Counted from the stretch's first letter, positions 26,407 to 35,687 are shown. The stretch: DNA of 64,000 nucleotides from Oceanimonas sp052119705 (GCF_052119705.1 NZ_JBGQOP010000016.1:6012-70011); one strand, 5' to 3'. Notes: a model not told the origin generated them from the sequence alone. Numbers and translations: made by a program.

Positions 26407-27357
26407 TTTGGCCAAGCGCGTTAATAACCGCTCTAAGCTAGGCTCTAATGGCGCCTCTACTGTCATCTGCTCTTCACGCACTGGGTGAAAGAAGCGCAAC
26501 CGACAAGCATGCAAAAATAAACGTTTTAGGCCTAACTTGCCCATTTGTTCATCAAACTGGGCATCACCGTATTTAGTATCACCGGCAATGGGGTGCCCCG
26601 CATGCAAGGTATGCACACGAATTTGGTGAGTACGCCCGGTAATGGGGCTACATTCCACGAGCGTGGCTTGGGTAAACTGCTGCAGGATCTTAAAGCGCGT
26701 TTCCGACGGTTTACCTTCTTTGGTATCCACCTTCACCACGCGATCGCCCGAGGGCATCTCAAATTTTCTTAATGGTGCCTGCACGGCTCGCTGCTTAGCC
26801 GGCCACTCACCACACACCAAAGCTAAATAATGTTTATCTATGGTTTTTTCACGCAACTGCTCATGCAAGTTGCGTAACATGCTACGCTTTTTAGCCACTA
26901 ACAATAAACCTGAGGTGTCGCGGTCGAGTCTGTGCACTAATTCTAAAAATCGCGCTTGGGGGCGCAGCGCACGCAGGCCTTCAATTAAGCCATAACTCAG
27001 GCCACTGCCGCCGTGCACGGCAAGCCCTGAGGGTTTATTGATAACGATGAGTGCATCGTCTTCATAGACGATGGCCGCTTCTAAGGGCTGCACTTCTTTG
27101 AGCTTATCGTTCGGCACCGGATCTTCGCGTTCCGCCAAACGCACCGGCGGGATGCGCACTATGTCACCGGCCTGGAGTTTGTATTCGGGTTTAATGCGTT
27201 TTTTATTAACTCTGACCTCACCTTTGCGCACAATGCGATAAATCATGCTTTTAGGTACGCCCTTGAGCGCGGTGCGTAAAAAGTTGTCGATGCGCTGCCC
27301 TTCATATTCCGCATCTATGGTGAGCAGTTGTACGCTATGTTGCTGTTCTGGTTTCAT
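26395..27357 (-). CDS. rluC: 23S rRNA pseudouridine(955/2504/2580) synthase
   Basis: A 320-residue RluA-family enzyme. An N-terminal S4 domain (about residues 15-75, IDNFLRTALKGVPKSMIYRIVRKGEVRVN) precedes the catalytic domain with Asp145 in HRLDRDTSG. The GRTHQIRVH segment and the C-terminal LKRLFLHACRLRF are typical. It is divergent from rne, the E. coli arrangement, which supports RluC rather than RluD. The gene end contains a small tandem repeat. Confidence 0.95.
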   Translation of the reverse strand: MKPEQQHSVQLLTIDAEYEGQRIDNFLRTALKGVPKSMIYRIVRKGEVRVNKKRIKPEYKLQAGDIVRIPPVRLAEREDPVPNDKLKEVQPLEAAIVYEDDALIVINKPSGLAVHGGSGLSYGLIEGLRALRPQARFLELVHRLDRDTSGLLLVAKKRSMLRNLHEQLREKTIDKHYLALVCGEWPAKQRAVQAPLRKFEMPSGDRVVKVDTKEGKPSETRFKILQQFTQATLVECSPITGRTHQIRVHTLHAGHPIAGDTKYGDAQFDEQMGKLGLKRLFLHACRLRFFHPVREEQMTVEAPLEPSLERLLTRLAKVSK

Positions 27358-27756
27358 GGTCTACATTCTATCATTGGCAAGTGTGATTTGGCGCTAAAAA
27401 GGCGTCTTGCTAAGGTTACAGTTAAAGTGTGATAATGGCTCAGAATTTTGTGTCGGCCAGTTGTTGCTAGCGATGATTATCTAGCCATTTTTATCAAACC
27501 ATGTTTATCCAACATGAATTGTTCAACACTGGGTGATACGCCCCGAACACCCCTTACTATCCGTTTTATTCGCGACCTTTGGGCTCTCCCTTACCCGTGA
27601 AAAACACCTGAAAAAGCGCCTCAAGCGTACCCAGCCGGGAGGCTGTATCTTTTACGCTAACAGACTCGAGGCCGGTGTTCGTCGGAATAACGCGGTTAGG
27701 CTAGGGAAAATACCAACACTGTAAAAAACAGTAAAAACTTTATAAAAGAGTCATTA
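27358..27756 (+). promoter_or_regulatory. Long leader and promoter region of rne
   Basis: There are 399 bases between rluC and rne without a credible gene. In E. coli the rne leader is about 360 bases and contains hairpins through which RNase E cleaves its own mRNA. The equivalent position and size here, plus short stems such as GCCTC/GAGGC around 27628-27652, suggest the same autoregulation. The sequence itself was not recognised as the known leader motif. Confidence 0.5.
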
Positions 27757-30700
27757 ATGAAAAGAATGCTAATCAACGCCACTCAAGAAGAAGAGTTGCG
27801 TGTAGCCCTCGTAGATGGGCAAAAACTCTACGATCTGGATATTGAAAGCCCAGGCCATGAACAAAAAAAAGCCAACATCTATAAAGGTAAAATTACCCGC
27901 GTAGAGCCCAGCCTAGAAGCGGCGTTTGTTGATTACGGTGCAGATCGTCACGGTTTCTTACCGTTAAAAGAAATTGCGCGTAACTACTTCCCTGCCGGAT
28001 ACAGCTACCAAGGCCGTCCCAATATCAAAGAAGTGGTTAAAGAAGGCCAAGAAGTCATAGTGCAGATTGATAAAGAAGAACGTGGCAATAAAGGCGCCGC
28101 GCTCACGACCTTTATCAGCCTTGCCGGCTCTTATTTGGTGCTGATGCCGAATAATCCTCGTGCGGGCGGTATTTCTCGCCGTATCGAAGGTGACGAGCGC
28201 ACCGAGCTAAAAGAAGCACTGTCGCAACTTGCCCTGCCCGATGGCATGGGCCTGATTGTACGCACCGCAGGTGTGGGCAAATCGGCAGAAGAGCTAGAGT
28301 GGGACTTGCGCGTACTGCAAGGTCACTGGAAAGCGATTCAAGAAGCCTCCGAAGGCGGCGCGGCACCTTTCTTAATTCACCAAGAAAGTAACGTCATTGT
28401 GCGCGCCATTCGCGACTACTTGCGCCGAGACATTGGCGAAATCGTCATCGATAACCCAGTGGTGTATGAGCGCGCGCGCAAACACATAGAGCTGGTTCGC
28501 CCCGACTCCTTGAAAATCGTCAAGCTGTACGACGGCGACGTGCCCATGTTCAGCCACTATCAGATTGAAAGCCAAATTGAGTCGGCCTTTCAGCGCGAAG
28601 TGCGTCTGCCTTCTGGCGGCAGTATCGTTATCGACCCGACCGAAGCCTTAACCAGTATCGATATCAACTCGTCTCGCGCCACCAAAGGCAGCGATATCGA
28701 AGAAACGGCATTGAGAACCAACCTAGAAGCGGCCGAAGAAATCGCCCGCCAGTTACGCCTGCGTGACTTAGGTGGCTTGGTGGTGATCGACTTTATCGAC
28801 ATGACGCCGGTACGCCATCAGCGTGATGTCGAAAACTGCCTGCGCGACGCCGTGCGCCAAGACCGTGCGCGCATCCAGTTAGGCCGTATTTCTCGCTTTG
28901 GCTTGCTGGAAATGTCGCGTCAGCGCCTGCGTCCTTCATTGGGCGAGTCCAGCACCCACGTGTGCCCTCGCTGTTTAGGCCAAGGCACCATTCGTGATAA
29001 CGAATCCTTAGCTCTCGCCATCTTGCGCCTGATTGAAGAAGAAGCCCTGAAAGACAACACCGGGCAAATTCACGGCCAAGTACCGGTAGACGTCGCCGCT
29101 TATCTGTTGAACGAAAAGCGCAAGTCCATCGCCGGTCTTGAGCAGCGTTATAATGTTGAAATTTACATTATTCCGAATGAACGATTGGAAACCCCGCATT
29201 TTAGTGTGGAACGCGTGCGCAGCGGCGAAGAAGAAGCCGTGACTAGCTACAGCCTTAAAACTGCCGTACCTAAGTCCACTTATACGCCGCGAGACAGCCA
29301 GTCTAGCCCGCGTATTGAGCAGCCTGCCTTGCAAGGCTTTACGGCTCCAACCCAAGCCACACCTAGCGTGGTTGCTACTCCTGCTCCTGCAGCCACGTCG
29401 GCTCCTGCAGCTAGTACTGTAGCTGTAGTCGCGACAGGTGAAACGGGACCAAGCCTTGTCAGCCGCGTTTGTGCCGCCATTGGTAACTGGTTTAAAGGCG
29501 ATACCGCAACCCAAGCGGCTCCTACTCCAGCACCTAGCCGCCCTGCTACCGGCAGTAATGCCAGCAACAATAACAACGGCGAGCGTAACCAGAGCCGCAA
29601 TAACAATCGCTCCGGCGAACGTCGTGATCGCAACGCCAGTAACGACCGTAATGATCGCAACGACCGTTCACAGCGTAATACCCGTAATAGCAATGCTCGT
29701 AGACCTCGTGATGAAGAACGTAATATCGCCTCACAAACCGAGTCTAAAGCGCCGGTCACCACCGCCGCCGTGCAAGATGAGAATAAAAATGAGCGCCCAC
29801 GTCGTGAACGCAGAAAGCCACGCCGTGAGCATCCACAAGCCACAGCTCAGCTGAATGACGGTGATGCAGCCGTTGTCGCCAACGATGCCGTAACTGCAAC
29901 TCCGGCCGCAGCCACGACAGCTGCCCCGGCGACTGAGTCTCAAGAGCAGAACTTGGCCGAACGTCGTCAGCGCCGCCAGCAAAGAAAACAAGTGCGCATT
30001 GGCGGTGAAGAGGAACAAGCAACCACCACTGAGACTAATGTTCAGCCGCCAGCAGCAGCTAGCGCGGATGACAACAGCAAAGAGCACCATAAACGCAGTG
30101 CCATGCCAAAGCGCAAGCGTATGAACGAAGACAGCCGTCGTCGTCGTCGCGAAGACAGCATAGCCGCGTTAATTGCCGCTCAAGGTGAAGACAAGTGGGT
30201 AGCGACTGAAGAAGCACTGGCCGCAGCACAACCGCGAAAGCTAGAGCCCAAAGCTGCACCGGAATCCGTCACGCAGCCAGCCGTTGAGCCTGCCGCAGTG
30301 ACGCAGCCAGTAGCTGAGCCAAAGGCAGTCGAGCCTGTGGCCGAGAAAGCAAGCGTTGAACCTGCCGTTGCTGAACCCTCTGTTGCTGAACAGGCAGTAG
30401 TTGAACAAACAGTAGTTGAACAAGCAGTGGTTAAACAAGCCGTTGCTGAGCAAAAAGCGCTTGAGCCAGCTGTGACCAAACAGCCTGTTGTTCATGCTGA
30501 GCCGGTTCAAATTAAACCAATCAAAGCGGAGCCTGATGCCCAAGTAACAGTAGCACCTAACGCTAAACCGGCCATTGCGCAGCAAGCTGAGCCAAAGGTT
30601 ACCGTTGCGCCTGTAGTGACAGAGAATGTAGTGACAGAGTCGGCTCCTGCCCCACAGCCAGCTGCCGTTACTGAGGCTGTAACTAACCCTGCGCCTGCCG

Positions 30701-30915
30701 CTAGAACTGCGCCAAAGGCTGACGGTCTATACCGCGGCTCACGCCAAGTTTCGTCACCCATGGTTAAGCCAGAAGAGGTAGCCCAAGCGCCTTACGTAAA
30801 GCCTGAGTATCCACAACTTAAACGTGAGGCGGTGGCCACCAGTGGTCGTCATGCAGGCAGCACGGCGGCACAAAACACCGCATCGGCCCCCATGGCGAAA
30901 CCTGAAAGTCATTAA
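27757..30915 (+). CDS. rne: Ribonuclease E
   Basis: A 1052-residue endoribonuclease and degradosome scaffold. The catalytic half has the S1 domain (about residues 37-120), the two catalytic aspartates in LTSIDINS and VVIDFIDM, and the zinc-link CPRC in HVCPRCLGQG. The membrane-binding helix SLVSRVCAAIGNWFKG follows near residue 568. The C-terminal half is low-complexity: Arg/Asn-rich RNA-binding stretches, then Val/Glu/Ala/Gln repeats, ending GRHAGSTAAQNTASAPMAKP, which resembles the PNPase-binding tail of E. coli RNase E. Gly/Arg composition makes many antisense open frames here, all judged spurious. Confidence 0.97.
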   Translation: MKRMLINATQEEELRVALVDGQKLYDLDIESPGHEQKKANIYKGKITRVEPSLEAAFVDYGADRHGFLPLKEIARNYFPAGYSYQGRPNIKEVVKEGQEVIVQIDKEERGNKGAALTTFISLAGSYLVLMPNNPRAGGISRRIEGDERTELKEALSQLALPDGMGLIVRTAGVGKSAEELEWDLRVLQGHWKAIQEASEGGAAPFLIHQESNVIVRAIRDYLRRDIGEIVIDNPVVYERARKHIELVRPDSLKIVKLYDGDVPMFSHYQIESQIESAFQREVRLPSGGSIVIDPTEALTSIDINSSRATKGSDIEETALRTNLEAAEEIARQLRLRDLGGLVVIDFIDMTPVRHQRDVENCLRDAVRQDRARIQLGRISRFGLLEMSRQRLRPSLGESSTHVCPRCLGQGTIRDNESLALAILRLIEEEALKDNTGQIHGQVPVDVAAYLLNEKRKSIAGLEQRYNVEIYIIPNERLETPHFSVERVRSGEEEAVTSYSLKTAVPKSTYTPRDSQSSPRIEQPALQGFTAPTQATPSVVATPAPAATSAPAASTVAVVATGETGPSLVSRVCAAIGNWFKGDTATQAAPTPAPSRPATGSNASNNNNGERNQSRNNNRSGERRDRNASNDRNDRNDRSQRNTRNSNARRPRDEERNIASQTESKAPVTTAAVQDENKNERPRRERRKPRREHPQATAQLNDGDAAVVANDAVTATPAAATTAAPATESQEQNLAERRQRRQQRKQVRIGGEEEQATTTETNVQPPAAASADDNSKEHHKRSAMPKRKRMNEDSRRRRREDSIAALIAAQGEDKWVATEEALAAAQPRKLEPKAAPESVTQPAVEPAAVTQPVAEPKAVEPVAEKASVEPAVAEPSVAEQAVVEQTVVEQAVVKQAVAEQKALEPAVTKQPVVHAEPVQIKPIKAEPDAQVTVAPNAKPAIAQQAEPKVTVAPVVTENVVTESAPAPQPAAVTEAVTNPAPAARTAPKADGLYRGSRQVSSPMVKPEEVAQAPYVKPEYPQLKREAVATSGRHAGSTAAQNTASAPMAKPESH

Positions 30916-30935
30916 TCACGACTGACCGCAATTAC

Positions 30936-30961
30936 AAAAGGCTCCTCAGGGAGCCTTTTTA
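30936..30961 (+). terminator. Intrinsic terminator of rne
   Basis: AAAAGGCTCC (30936-30945) pairs with GGAGCCTTTT (30950-30959) around a TCAG loop, followed by T residues, 20 bases after the rne stop. Confidence 0.93.
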
Positions 30962-31021
30962 TTTAGCTGGGATTTAGATATGCCTTAATTTTGTGGTTCC
31001 TCAACACGCACACTGCGTCTC

Positions 31022-31389
31022 TAATACCAATCTGGAAAACTAACTGATCTATTTAGCTATCTTGTAAAGGTCGAACGAAGGGGCTACTCCACCGACACGC
31101 TGAACCGCATCCCTGCGACGCTCAGCACATGACGTCCTGTCATGTGATGGTCGCTTGAGTAGAACCCTTCATCCGCCCCTGTGCTGTGGCGTCGCCTGTG
31201 GGAACGCTCTGCAGACAACTCGGTGCTTAAGGAGAAGGCAACAGAGTTCGGCTCCCACGACCGTGAAATGCCAAGGAAGGCATTTCCCGAGCCCCCATGG
31301 ATGGGTTTATGGCGTGTCGCGGGAGGTGATTCTGTTGCCTTTCGTTCCGAGCTTTAAAATCGATCATATTTTTACTTAGACTGGTATAA
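31022..31389. mobile_element. MITE-like non-coding element with imperfect terminal inverted repeats
   Basis: The left end (ATACCAATCTGG... from 31025) and the inverted right end (from 31387) match at 21 of 31 positions without gaps, including ATACCA, TCT, TGATC and ATTT. Further in, AAGGTCGAACGAA faces TTTCGTTCCGA, and AAGGCAACAGA faces TCTGTTGCCTT, so the whole 368 bases could fold as one long structure. It also holds the hairpin AAATGCC-AAGGAA-GGCATTT. No transposase is encoded. A related end occurs at 63903. The remaining spacer 31390-31497 holds the promoter of the next gene but nothing assignable. Confidence 0.65.
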
Positions 31390-31497
31390 AAACACTTTTA
31401 TAGTCTGGGTTGTTGAATATCATTCCCGAAAACGTCATCTTTAAGCAACACTGTCTTTAGTAACAGGGTTATTTATGGTCAATTAGAGGGCCGCTAA

Positions 31498-32448
31498 ATG
31501 GATGAGCGCAACGCAGACCCAATAGATGCCGCACACAATGCGGCTAAAGCAGCAACGGACGCCAGAGATGAAGCAGATGAGCAAGAAACGCGCGCCAAGA
31601 ACAAAGAGCGTGAAGCTCGTGAGCGAACCCCTACCTCTAGCGAGAAATCATTAACTCGCAAAGAACGCGCTTCTGTTGCAGAGCACAGTAATCTCTCCGC
31701 ATTAACTGTCTACTCCATCATACTGCGCGAGGGAGAAAATGAGCTGAAAAGGCCCAATACTTCGCTTTGGTGGTCTGGCGTAGCGGCGGGCATCGGCATC
31801 TCAACCTCAGTGCTTGTTGAGGGCATTCTGCGCGCTAATCTGGGTTCAGAGCACCCTTATCTAACACTTTTAGAAAGCCTAGGTTACACCTTTGGCTTTG
31901 TGCTGGTTATTTTATGCCGCCTACAGTTATTTACTGAAAACACCATTACCGTAGTACTGCCGGTGTTAGCCGAGCCCACACGCACACGTTTCTATTGTGT
32001 CGCGCGCCTGTGGGGAATTGTGTTGATGGCTAATTTAGTGGGCACTTTCTTAACTGCCGCCCTCAGCGTTTACGGCGGTATCCTGACAGCTGAAACCTTA
32101 ACCGCAATATTAGCTATCTCACGCCACGTGGCAGAATTGACACCGCCAGAGGCATTTTTGCAGGCAATACCTTCCGGCTTTTTAATAGCAGCCTTAGTGT
32201 GGATGCTACCTTCGGCAAAGGGCTCTGAGGTGTTGGTGATTATAATGTTTACCTGGCTAATCGCAGCCGGTGGTTTTACACACGTGATTGCCGGTTCAAA
32301 TGAAATTTTTACGCTGGTGCTCAACGGTGAAATAACCCTGTTTAGCGGCTTGGTTTATCATATATTTCCGGTACTTATCGGCAATATCTTAGGTGGGACC
32401 GGCTTGTTTGCCATGCTGGCCTATGGCCAAGTTCATGAAGAAATGTAA
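31498..32448 (+). CDS. Formate/nitrite transporter family membrane protein (YfdC-like)
   Basis: A 316-residue protein with a charged, Ala/Glu/Arg-rich N-terminal tail (about residues 1-65) and about six membrane spans. The span and loop motifs QLFTENTITVVLPVLAEP, ARLWGIVLMANLVGT and HVIAGSNEIFTLVLNGE are those of the FNT family, in the subgroup of E. coli YfdC rather than FocA or NirC. Substrate unknown. It is a lone gene with the esterase gene convergent downstream; a weak GCCC-GAA-GGGC hairpin followed by T residues at about 32560-32575 may terminate it. Confidence 0.88.
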   Translation: MDERNADPIDAAHNAAKAATDARDEADEQETRAKNKEREARERTPTSSEKSLTRKERASVAEHSNLSALTVYSIILREGENELKRPNTSLWWSGVAAGIGISTSVLVEGILRANLGSEHPYLTLLESLGYTFGFVLVILCRLQLFTENTITVVLPVLAEPTRTRFYCVARLWGIVLMANLVGTFLTAALSVYGGILTAETLTAILAISRHVAELTPPEAFLQAIPSGFLIAALVWMLPSAKGSEVLVIIMFTWLIAAGGFTHVIAGSNEIFTLVLNGEITLFSGLVYHIFPVLIGNILGGTGLFAMLAYGQVHEEM

Positions 32449-32573
32449 TATCGGGCGCAGCTATGTCTTGTAGCCGTCAGCTGTTTGTATGCAGTGAGCT
32501 TCGGCGAGCCAACTTCTCGTATCCATGCTGGGCGTGGTATTTTTATTGCGCTGATCGCGGCCCGAAGGGCTTT

Positions 32574-33566
32574 TTATCTCGTGTCTACGCGCTTTAGAAA
32601 TTCACCAATATGCTCAAACGCTTGTTCTGCCTCGAGCAAAGGGGGCGTAAAAATATGCCACACATGCACCATATCTGCCCAAGTTTCTATTTCTACGATT
32701 GAGCCCGCCGCCTGCGCTTTGGCTGCGTATTGTTGGGCGCTGTCTAGCAACGCCTCCGACTCACTCACTTGGATCAAAGTGGGCGGAAGATGATGAAGAT
32801 CACCGCGCAAAGGTGACACTAACGGGTTACTCGGCAAGGCGCGCATCGTTAATGCCAAGCCGCACCATAATATGGGCGCAGGTATCCACGCCAATCTCTT
32901 AATAATGGGCCCTAACATGGCATCGGCGTCTAAGTTAGCAGGGTTGCGCAAGGAGCTGAGCATCAGATCCGTAGTCGGCGACAAGGCAAGCGCCGCATCC
33001 GGTGCGGTCAATCCTTGATCACGTATCCAAGCAATCAAAGCCAGCGTGTGGCTGCCGCCAGCCGAGTCACCGGCAATCACCATAAACTTTGCCGCTGATG
33101 GACCGTCAGGCCCGTTATCCCGTAACCAGCAGTAAGCGTGCTGACAGTCAATAACACCGTCCAGATAGCTGTGCTCCGGCAATAATCGGTAATCAATGGC
33201 GAACACACAGGCTCTGGCTAGTCTCGACAATCGGTCGGTAATAGCACGGTGGCTTTTAGGGCTGCCGGCACTCCAGCCTCCGCCGTGTATGTAAAGCATT
33301 CGACGACTCGAGATAGCGCCAGGTGCCAACACCCACTCCCCTCGTGGCTCACCATTGGTCACAGGACGGATCTGCGAAGCTAAGACCATACCATCGCTTA
33401 AACTGTCCATCACCCGCCGATAAAAGGCGATACGTCCCCGTACGGGCAAACCTTCGGCCTCGCTGTGTATCTCATTAATCTTCGCCAGTACTAACTCACG
33501 AGCAGCACCGCTTGACGTAGGGATTTTCGACACTGCACTAGACTCCGCACTTTGCTGACCCCGCAT
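32574..33566 (-). CDS. Alpha/beta hydrolase, hormone-sensitive-lipase-type esterase
   Basis: A 330-residue carboxylesterase. The oxyanion-hole motif HGGGW and the nucleophile motif GDSAGG are both present; the acid is probably in the SEALLDSA region and the histidine in MVHVWHIF near the C-terminus. The ATG at 33564-33566 was chosen. A TTG 18 bases upstream and a GTG between them are possible, and no start has a clear ribosome site. No signal peptide is seen. The natural substrate is unknown. It lies beside the truncated phosphatase copy. Confidence 0.88.
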   Translation of the reverse strand: MRGQQSAESSAVSKIPTSSGAARELVLAKINEIHSEAEGLPVRGRIAFYRRVMDSLSDGMVLASQIRPVTNGEPRGEWVLAPGAISSRRMLYIHGGGWSAGSPKSHRAITDRLSRLARACVFAIDYRLLPEHSYLDGVIDCQHAYCWLRDNGPDGPSAAKFMVIAGDSAGGSHTLALIAWIRDQGLTAPDAALALSPTTDLMLSSLRNPANLDADAMLGPIIKRLAWIPAPILWCGLALTMRALPSNPLVSPLRGDLHHLPPTLIQVSESEALLDSAQQYAAKAQAAGSIVEIETWADMVHVWHIFTPPLLEAEQAFEHIGEFLKRVDTR

Positions 33567-33672
33567 CTGCTGCACGACAGCCAACAGGACGCGTAAGCGT
33601 AAGCAGAAATGATGAGCTCAGGGGCTCCCAGCACTCAGCTATCACAGTGCTTAAGGAGCTAACGCGCTTTCA

Positions 33673-34101
33673 TCACCCGCGTAATTGTGCCAACAGGCCA
33701 TCACAAGCTGACTCGATAAGGTCTAATACCTGCTCGAAACCTTGCTCACCACCGTAATAAGGATCTGGCACTTCTTGCTTGATCTCTTGTTCAACATTGG
33801 CATTAAAACTGAGCAGTAGCTTAATTTTATATTGATGCTCGGCTGGGCACAGCGCCTTAAGATCCGCTAGATTGCTGCAGTCTGCCGCCAAGATCAGATC
33901 AAACGCCACAAAGTCACTGGCTTTAACTTGGCGAGAATGAATGCCGCTAAAGTCATACCCACGGCGCTCCCCAGCCGCCCTAGAGCGCGCATCGGGTGTT
34001 GCGCCTGCATGGCCGCCATAGGTGCCTGCAGAATCCACTGTTAGTGTAACGCCTGCTCTTTGCGCACGCTGGCGCAGCTCAACCGTTAACACCATCATCA
34101 A
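33673..34101 (-). pseudogene. Truncated copy of a low-molecular-weight protein-tyrosine phosphatase
   Basis: The 142-codon frame matches the intact phosphatase at 35193-35687 from LRQRAQRAG onward. It lacks the preceding segment with the catalytic CX5R loop, so it cannot be an active phosphatase. The nucleotide match is about 95 percent by eye over the 5' two thirds and clearly lower in the last third. The match stops abruptly near base 34080; the codons before it (MMMVLTVE) are unrelated, and an intrinsic terminator sits at 34104-34135, directly upstream, with no room for a promoter. It is best read as a dead partial duplicate. Confidence 0.85.
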
Positions 34102-34103
34102 AT

Positions 34104-34135
34104 AAAAGAGCTACTTATTTTCATAAGTAGCTCTT
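34104..34135 (-). terminator. Intrinsic terminator downstream of yjdM
   Basis: A 13-base stem (34106-34118 with 34123-34135) around a TTTC loop is followed on the minus strand by TTTTATT. It lies at the 5' end of the truncated phosphatase frame. Confidence 0.88.
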
Positions 34136-34259
34136 AGCCTTCACCGTAAAGAGATAAATAACATCACTCTTTAATTGTCTGTTTATTAGGCAGTTCTTTT
34201 AATGATGCACGCAAACCTATGATTAATCATTACCCTGCCCCGCTAAACAGATAACCGCT

Positions 34260-34598
34260 TCAAGATTTTTTCACAAATTTGGCCGTTACCATCATTTCAC
34301 CGGCACCGTCCACCTTGCAGTCTAGCTCGTGATCTTTGCCTTCCACTATGCGTCTGATCACCGCTTTGGTGCCAATTTTTAGCACCAGAGAACTGCCTTT
34401 TACCTTAAGGTCTTTGGCCAGCGTTATCTTGTCACCTTCTTCCAATAAAGTGCCGTTGGCATCATGTGCGGTGAGCGTCTGGTCTTCAATAGCCGCGTGT
34501 GACGGATCCCATTCATACGCACATTCGGGGCAAATTAGGTGCGCTTGATCTTGGTAAACGTACTCAGACTGGCATTTTGGGCAGGGTGGTAATGACAT
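34260..34598 (-). CDS. yjdM: Zinc-ribbon protein YjdM (PhnA family)
   Basis: A 112-residue protein with an N-terminal zinc ribbon (CPKCQSEY ... CPECAYEW) and the C-terminal PhnA domain (GDKITLAKDLKVKGSS, LKIGTKAVIRRIVEG, DCKVDGAGEMMV). It matches E. coli YjdM along its length. The family was once named phosphonoacetate hydrolase, but that activity belongs to an unrelated enzyme and YjdM function is unclear. The gene is monocistronic with its terminator at 34104-34135. Confidence 0.95.
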   Translation of the reverse strand: MSLPPCPKCQSEYVYQDQAHLICPECAYEWDPSHAAIEDQTLTAHDANGTLLEEGDKITLAKDLKVKGSSLVLKIGTKAVIRRIVEGKDHELDCKVDGAGEMMVTAKFVKKS

Positions 34599-34689
34599 AA
34601 GCGCTTTCTTCTTATAAATAATGGAACCGATAGCATAACGCCTGAATGGAGTCAGGCAATAACCTTGTGAGACTCTATAGCTGAGCCTA

Positions 34690-34935
34690 TTAAGTGATGA
34701 TTTTCAGCGCAATATAGGGGGCAAGATTCAATACCAGAATAGCTATCTTGTATTGGCCAAGGTACTGAAAATAGGCTCGGCCAAGATCCTGTTTATTCAA
34801 AGCAAACAACCGAGCATGCATGCTGGTGATAGGCTCGCGCATCACCAGCAGTATCAGGGTGGAGAACAACAGCACGCACATGTTAATAACCAACGACCAA
34901 CCCAAAAATGCCGTGAATAACTCTATCGTCATCAT
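34690..34935 (-). CDS. Small membrane protein, DUF6868-like
   Basis: An 81-residue protein with two hydrophobic spans (LGWSLVINMCVLLFSTLILLV and IAILVLNLAPYIAL regions) joined by a conserved-looking MREPITSMHARLFAL and YFQYLGQYK stretch. This resembles the DUF6868 family of unknown function. The ATG at 34933-34935 has AGGTGG five bases upstream; a GTG nine bases earlier lies within that site and is less likely. No partner gene is evident. The longer plus-strand frame across it is judged spurious. Confidence 0.75.
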   Translation of the reverse strand: MMTIELFTAFLGWSLVINMCVLLFSTLILLVMREPITSMHARLFALNKQDLGRAYFQYLGQYKIAILVLNLAPYIALKIIT

Positions 34936-35192
34936 AATAGCCACCTGTCTATTTTTAGGCGCGCGCGACCAAATGAAGCTCGCATTCGCCTTGGATCTCT
35001 GCCGATTCGTCTACAACCAAAGCATAGGAGCAAAGATCACGGGCAGCCATTATTCACATAATGATGTGCCATCCATACTCTGCGATGGCACTATTATCGC
35101 ACTATGCTGATATTCAAGCCTGTTTGGGCCTCGCTTTGGTAGCCGAGCCCGCTCCCTCTCTAAGCGGTATTACGCATTTATTCTAAAACCGA

Positions 35193-35687
35193 TCACTGAG
35201 TGTATTGCGCTAACAAGCCATCACAAGCTGACTCAATCAAGTCGAGCACCTGCTCGAAGCCTTGCTCTCCGCCGTAATAAGGGTCAGGTATTTCTTGTTT
35301 GGCGTCTTGTGTGGCATCGTTATTAAAACTTAACAGCAGCTTAATTTTATATTGATGCTCGGCTGGGCACAGCGCCTGAAGATCTACTAGATTGCTGCGG
35401 TCTGCCGCCAAGATCAGATCAAACGCCACAAAGTCACTGGCTTTAACTTGGCGAGAATGAATGCCGCTAAAGTCATACCCACGGCGCTCCCCTGCCGCCC
35501 TAGAGCGCGCATCGGGTGTCGCGCCAGCATGGCCGCCATAGGTGCCTGCAGAATCAACGGTTAGTGCAACGCCCGCTCTTTGCGCGCGCTGGCGCAGCAC
35601 TGCCTCTGCCGTCGGTGAGCGACAAATATTACCTAAACACACCGCCAATACACGGGGGCTTTGCTTGTTAAGCACGCTTTGATCCAT
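35193..35687 (-). CDS. Low-molecular-weight protein-tyrosine phosphatase
   Basis: A 164-residue cytosolic phosphatase. The P-loop CLGNICRS has the nucleophile Cys17 and Arg23. The general-acid aspartate is in IPDPYYGG near residue 138. The tyrosine/tryptophan segment DFSGIHSRQV is typical. No capsule or tyrosine-kinase gene is near, so its substrate is open; other members act on phosphotyrosine proteins or small phosphoesters. A truncated copy lies 1.1 kb away at 33673-34101. Confidence 0.93.
   Translation of the reverse strand: MDQSVLNKQSPRVLAVCLGNICRSPTAEAVLRQRAQRAGVALTVDSAGTYGGHAGATPDARSRAAGERRGYDFSGIHSRQVKASDFVAFDLILAADRSNLVDLQALCPAEHQYKIKLLLSFNNDATQDAKQEIPDPYYGGEQGFEQVLDLIESACDGLLAQYTQ

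Noticed and set aside
29280..30761. Several long open frames opposite the C-terminal half of rne
   Set aside because: They follow from the repetitive Arg/Ala/Val/Glu codons of the RNase E scaffold region; their products are low-complexity and have no ribosome sites.
31022..31389. Intact insertion sequence
   Set aside because: No transposase reading frame of any length is present; only the end symmetry is seen, so it is listed as MITE-like.
34820..35110. A 96-codon plus-strand frame across the small membrane-protein gene
   Set aside because: The opposite-strand gene has a good ribosome site and a sensible two-span product; this frame has no clear ribosome site and no family resemblance.
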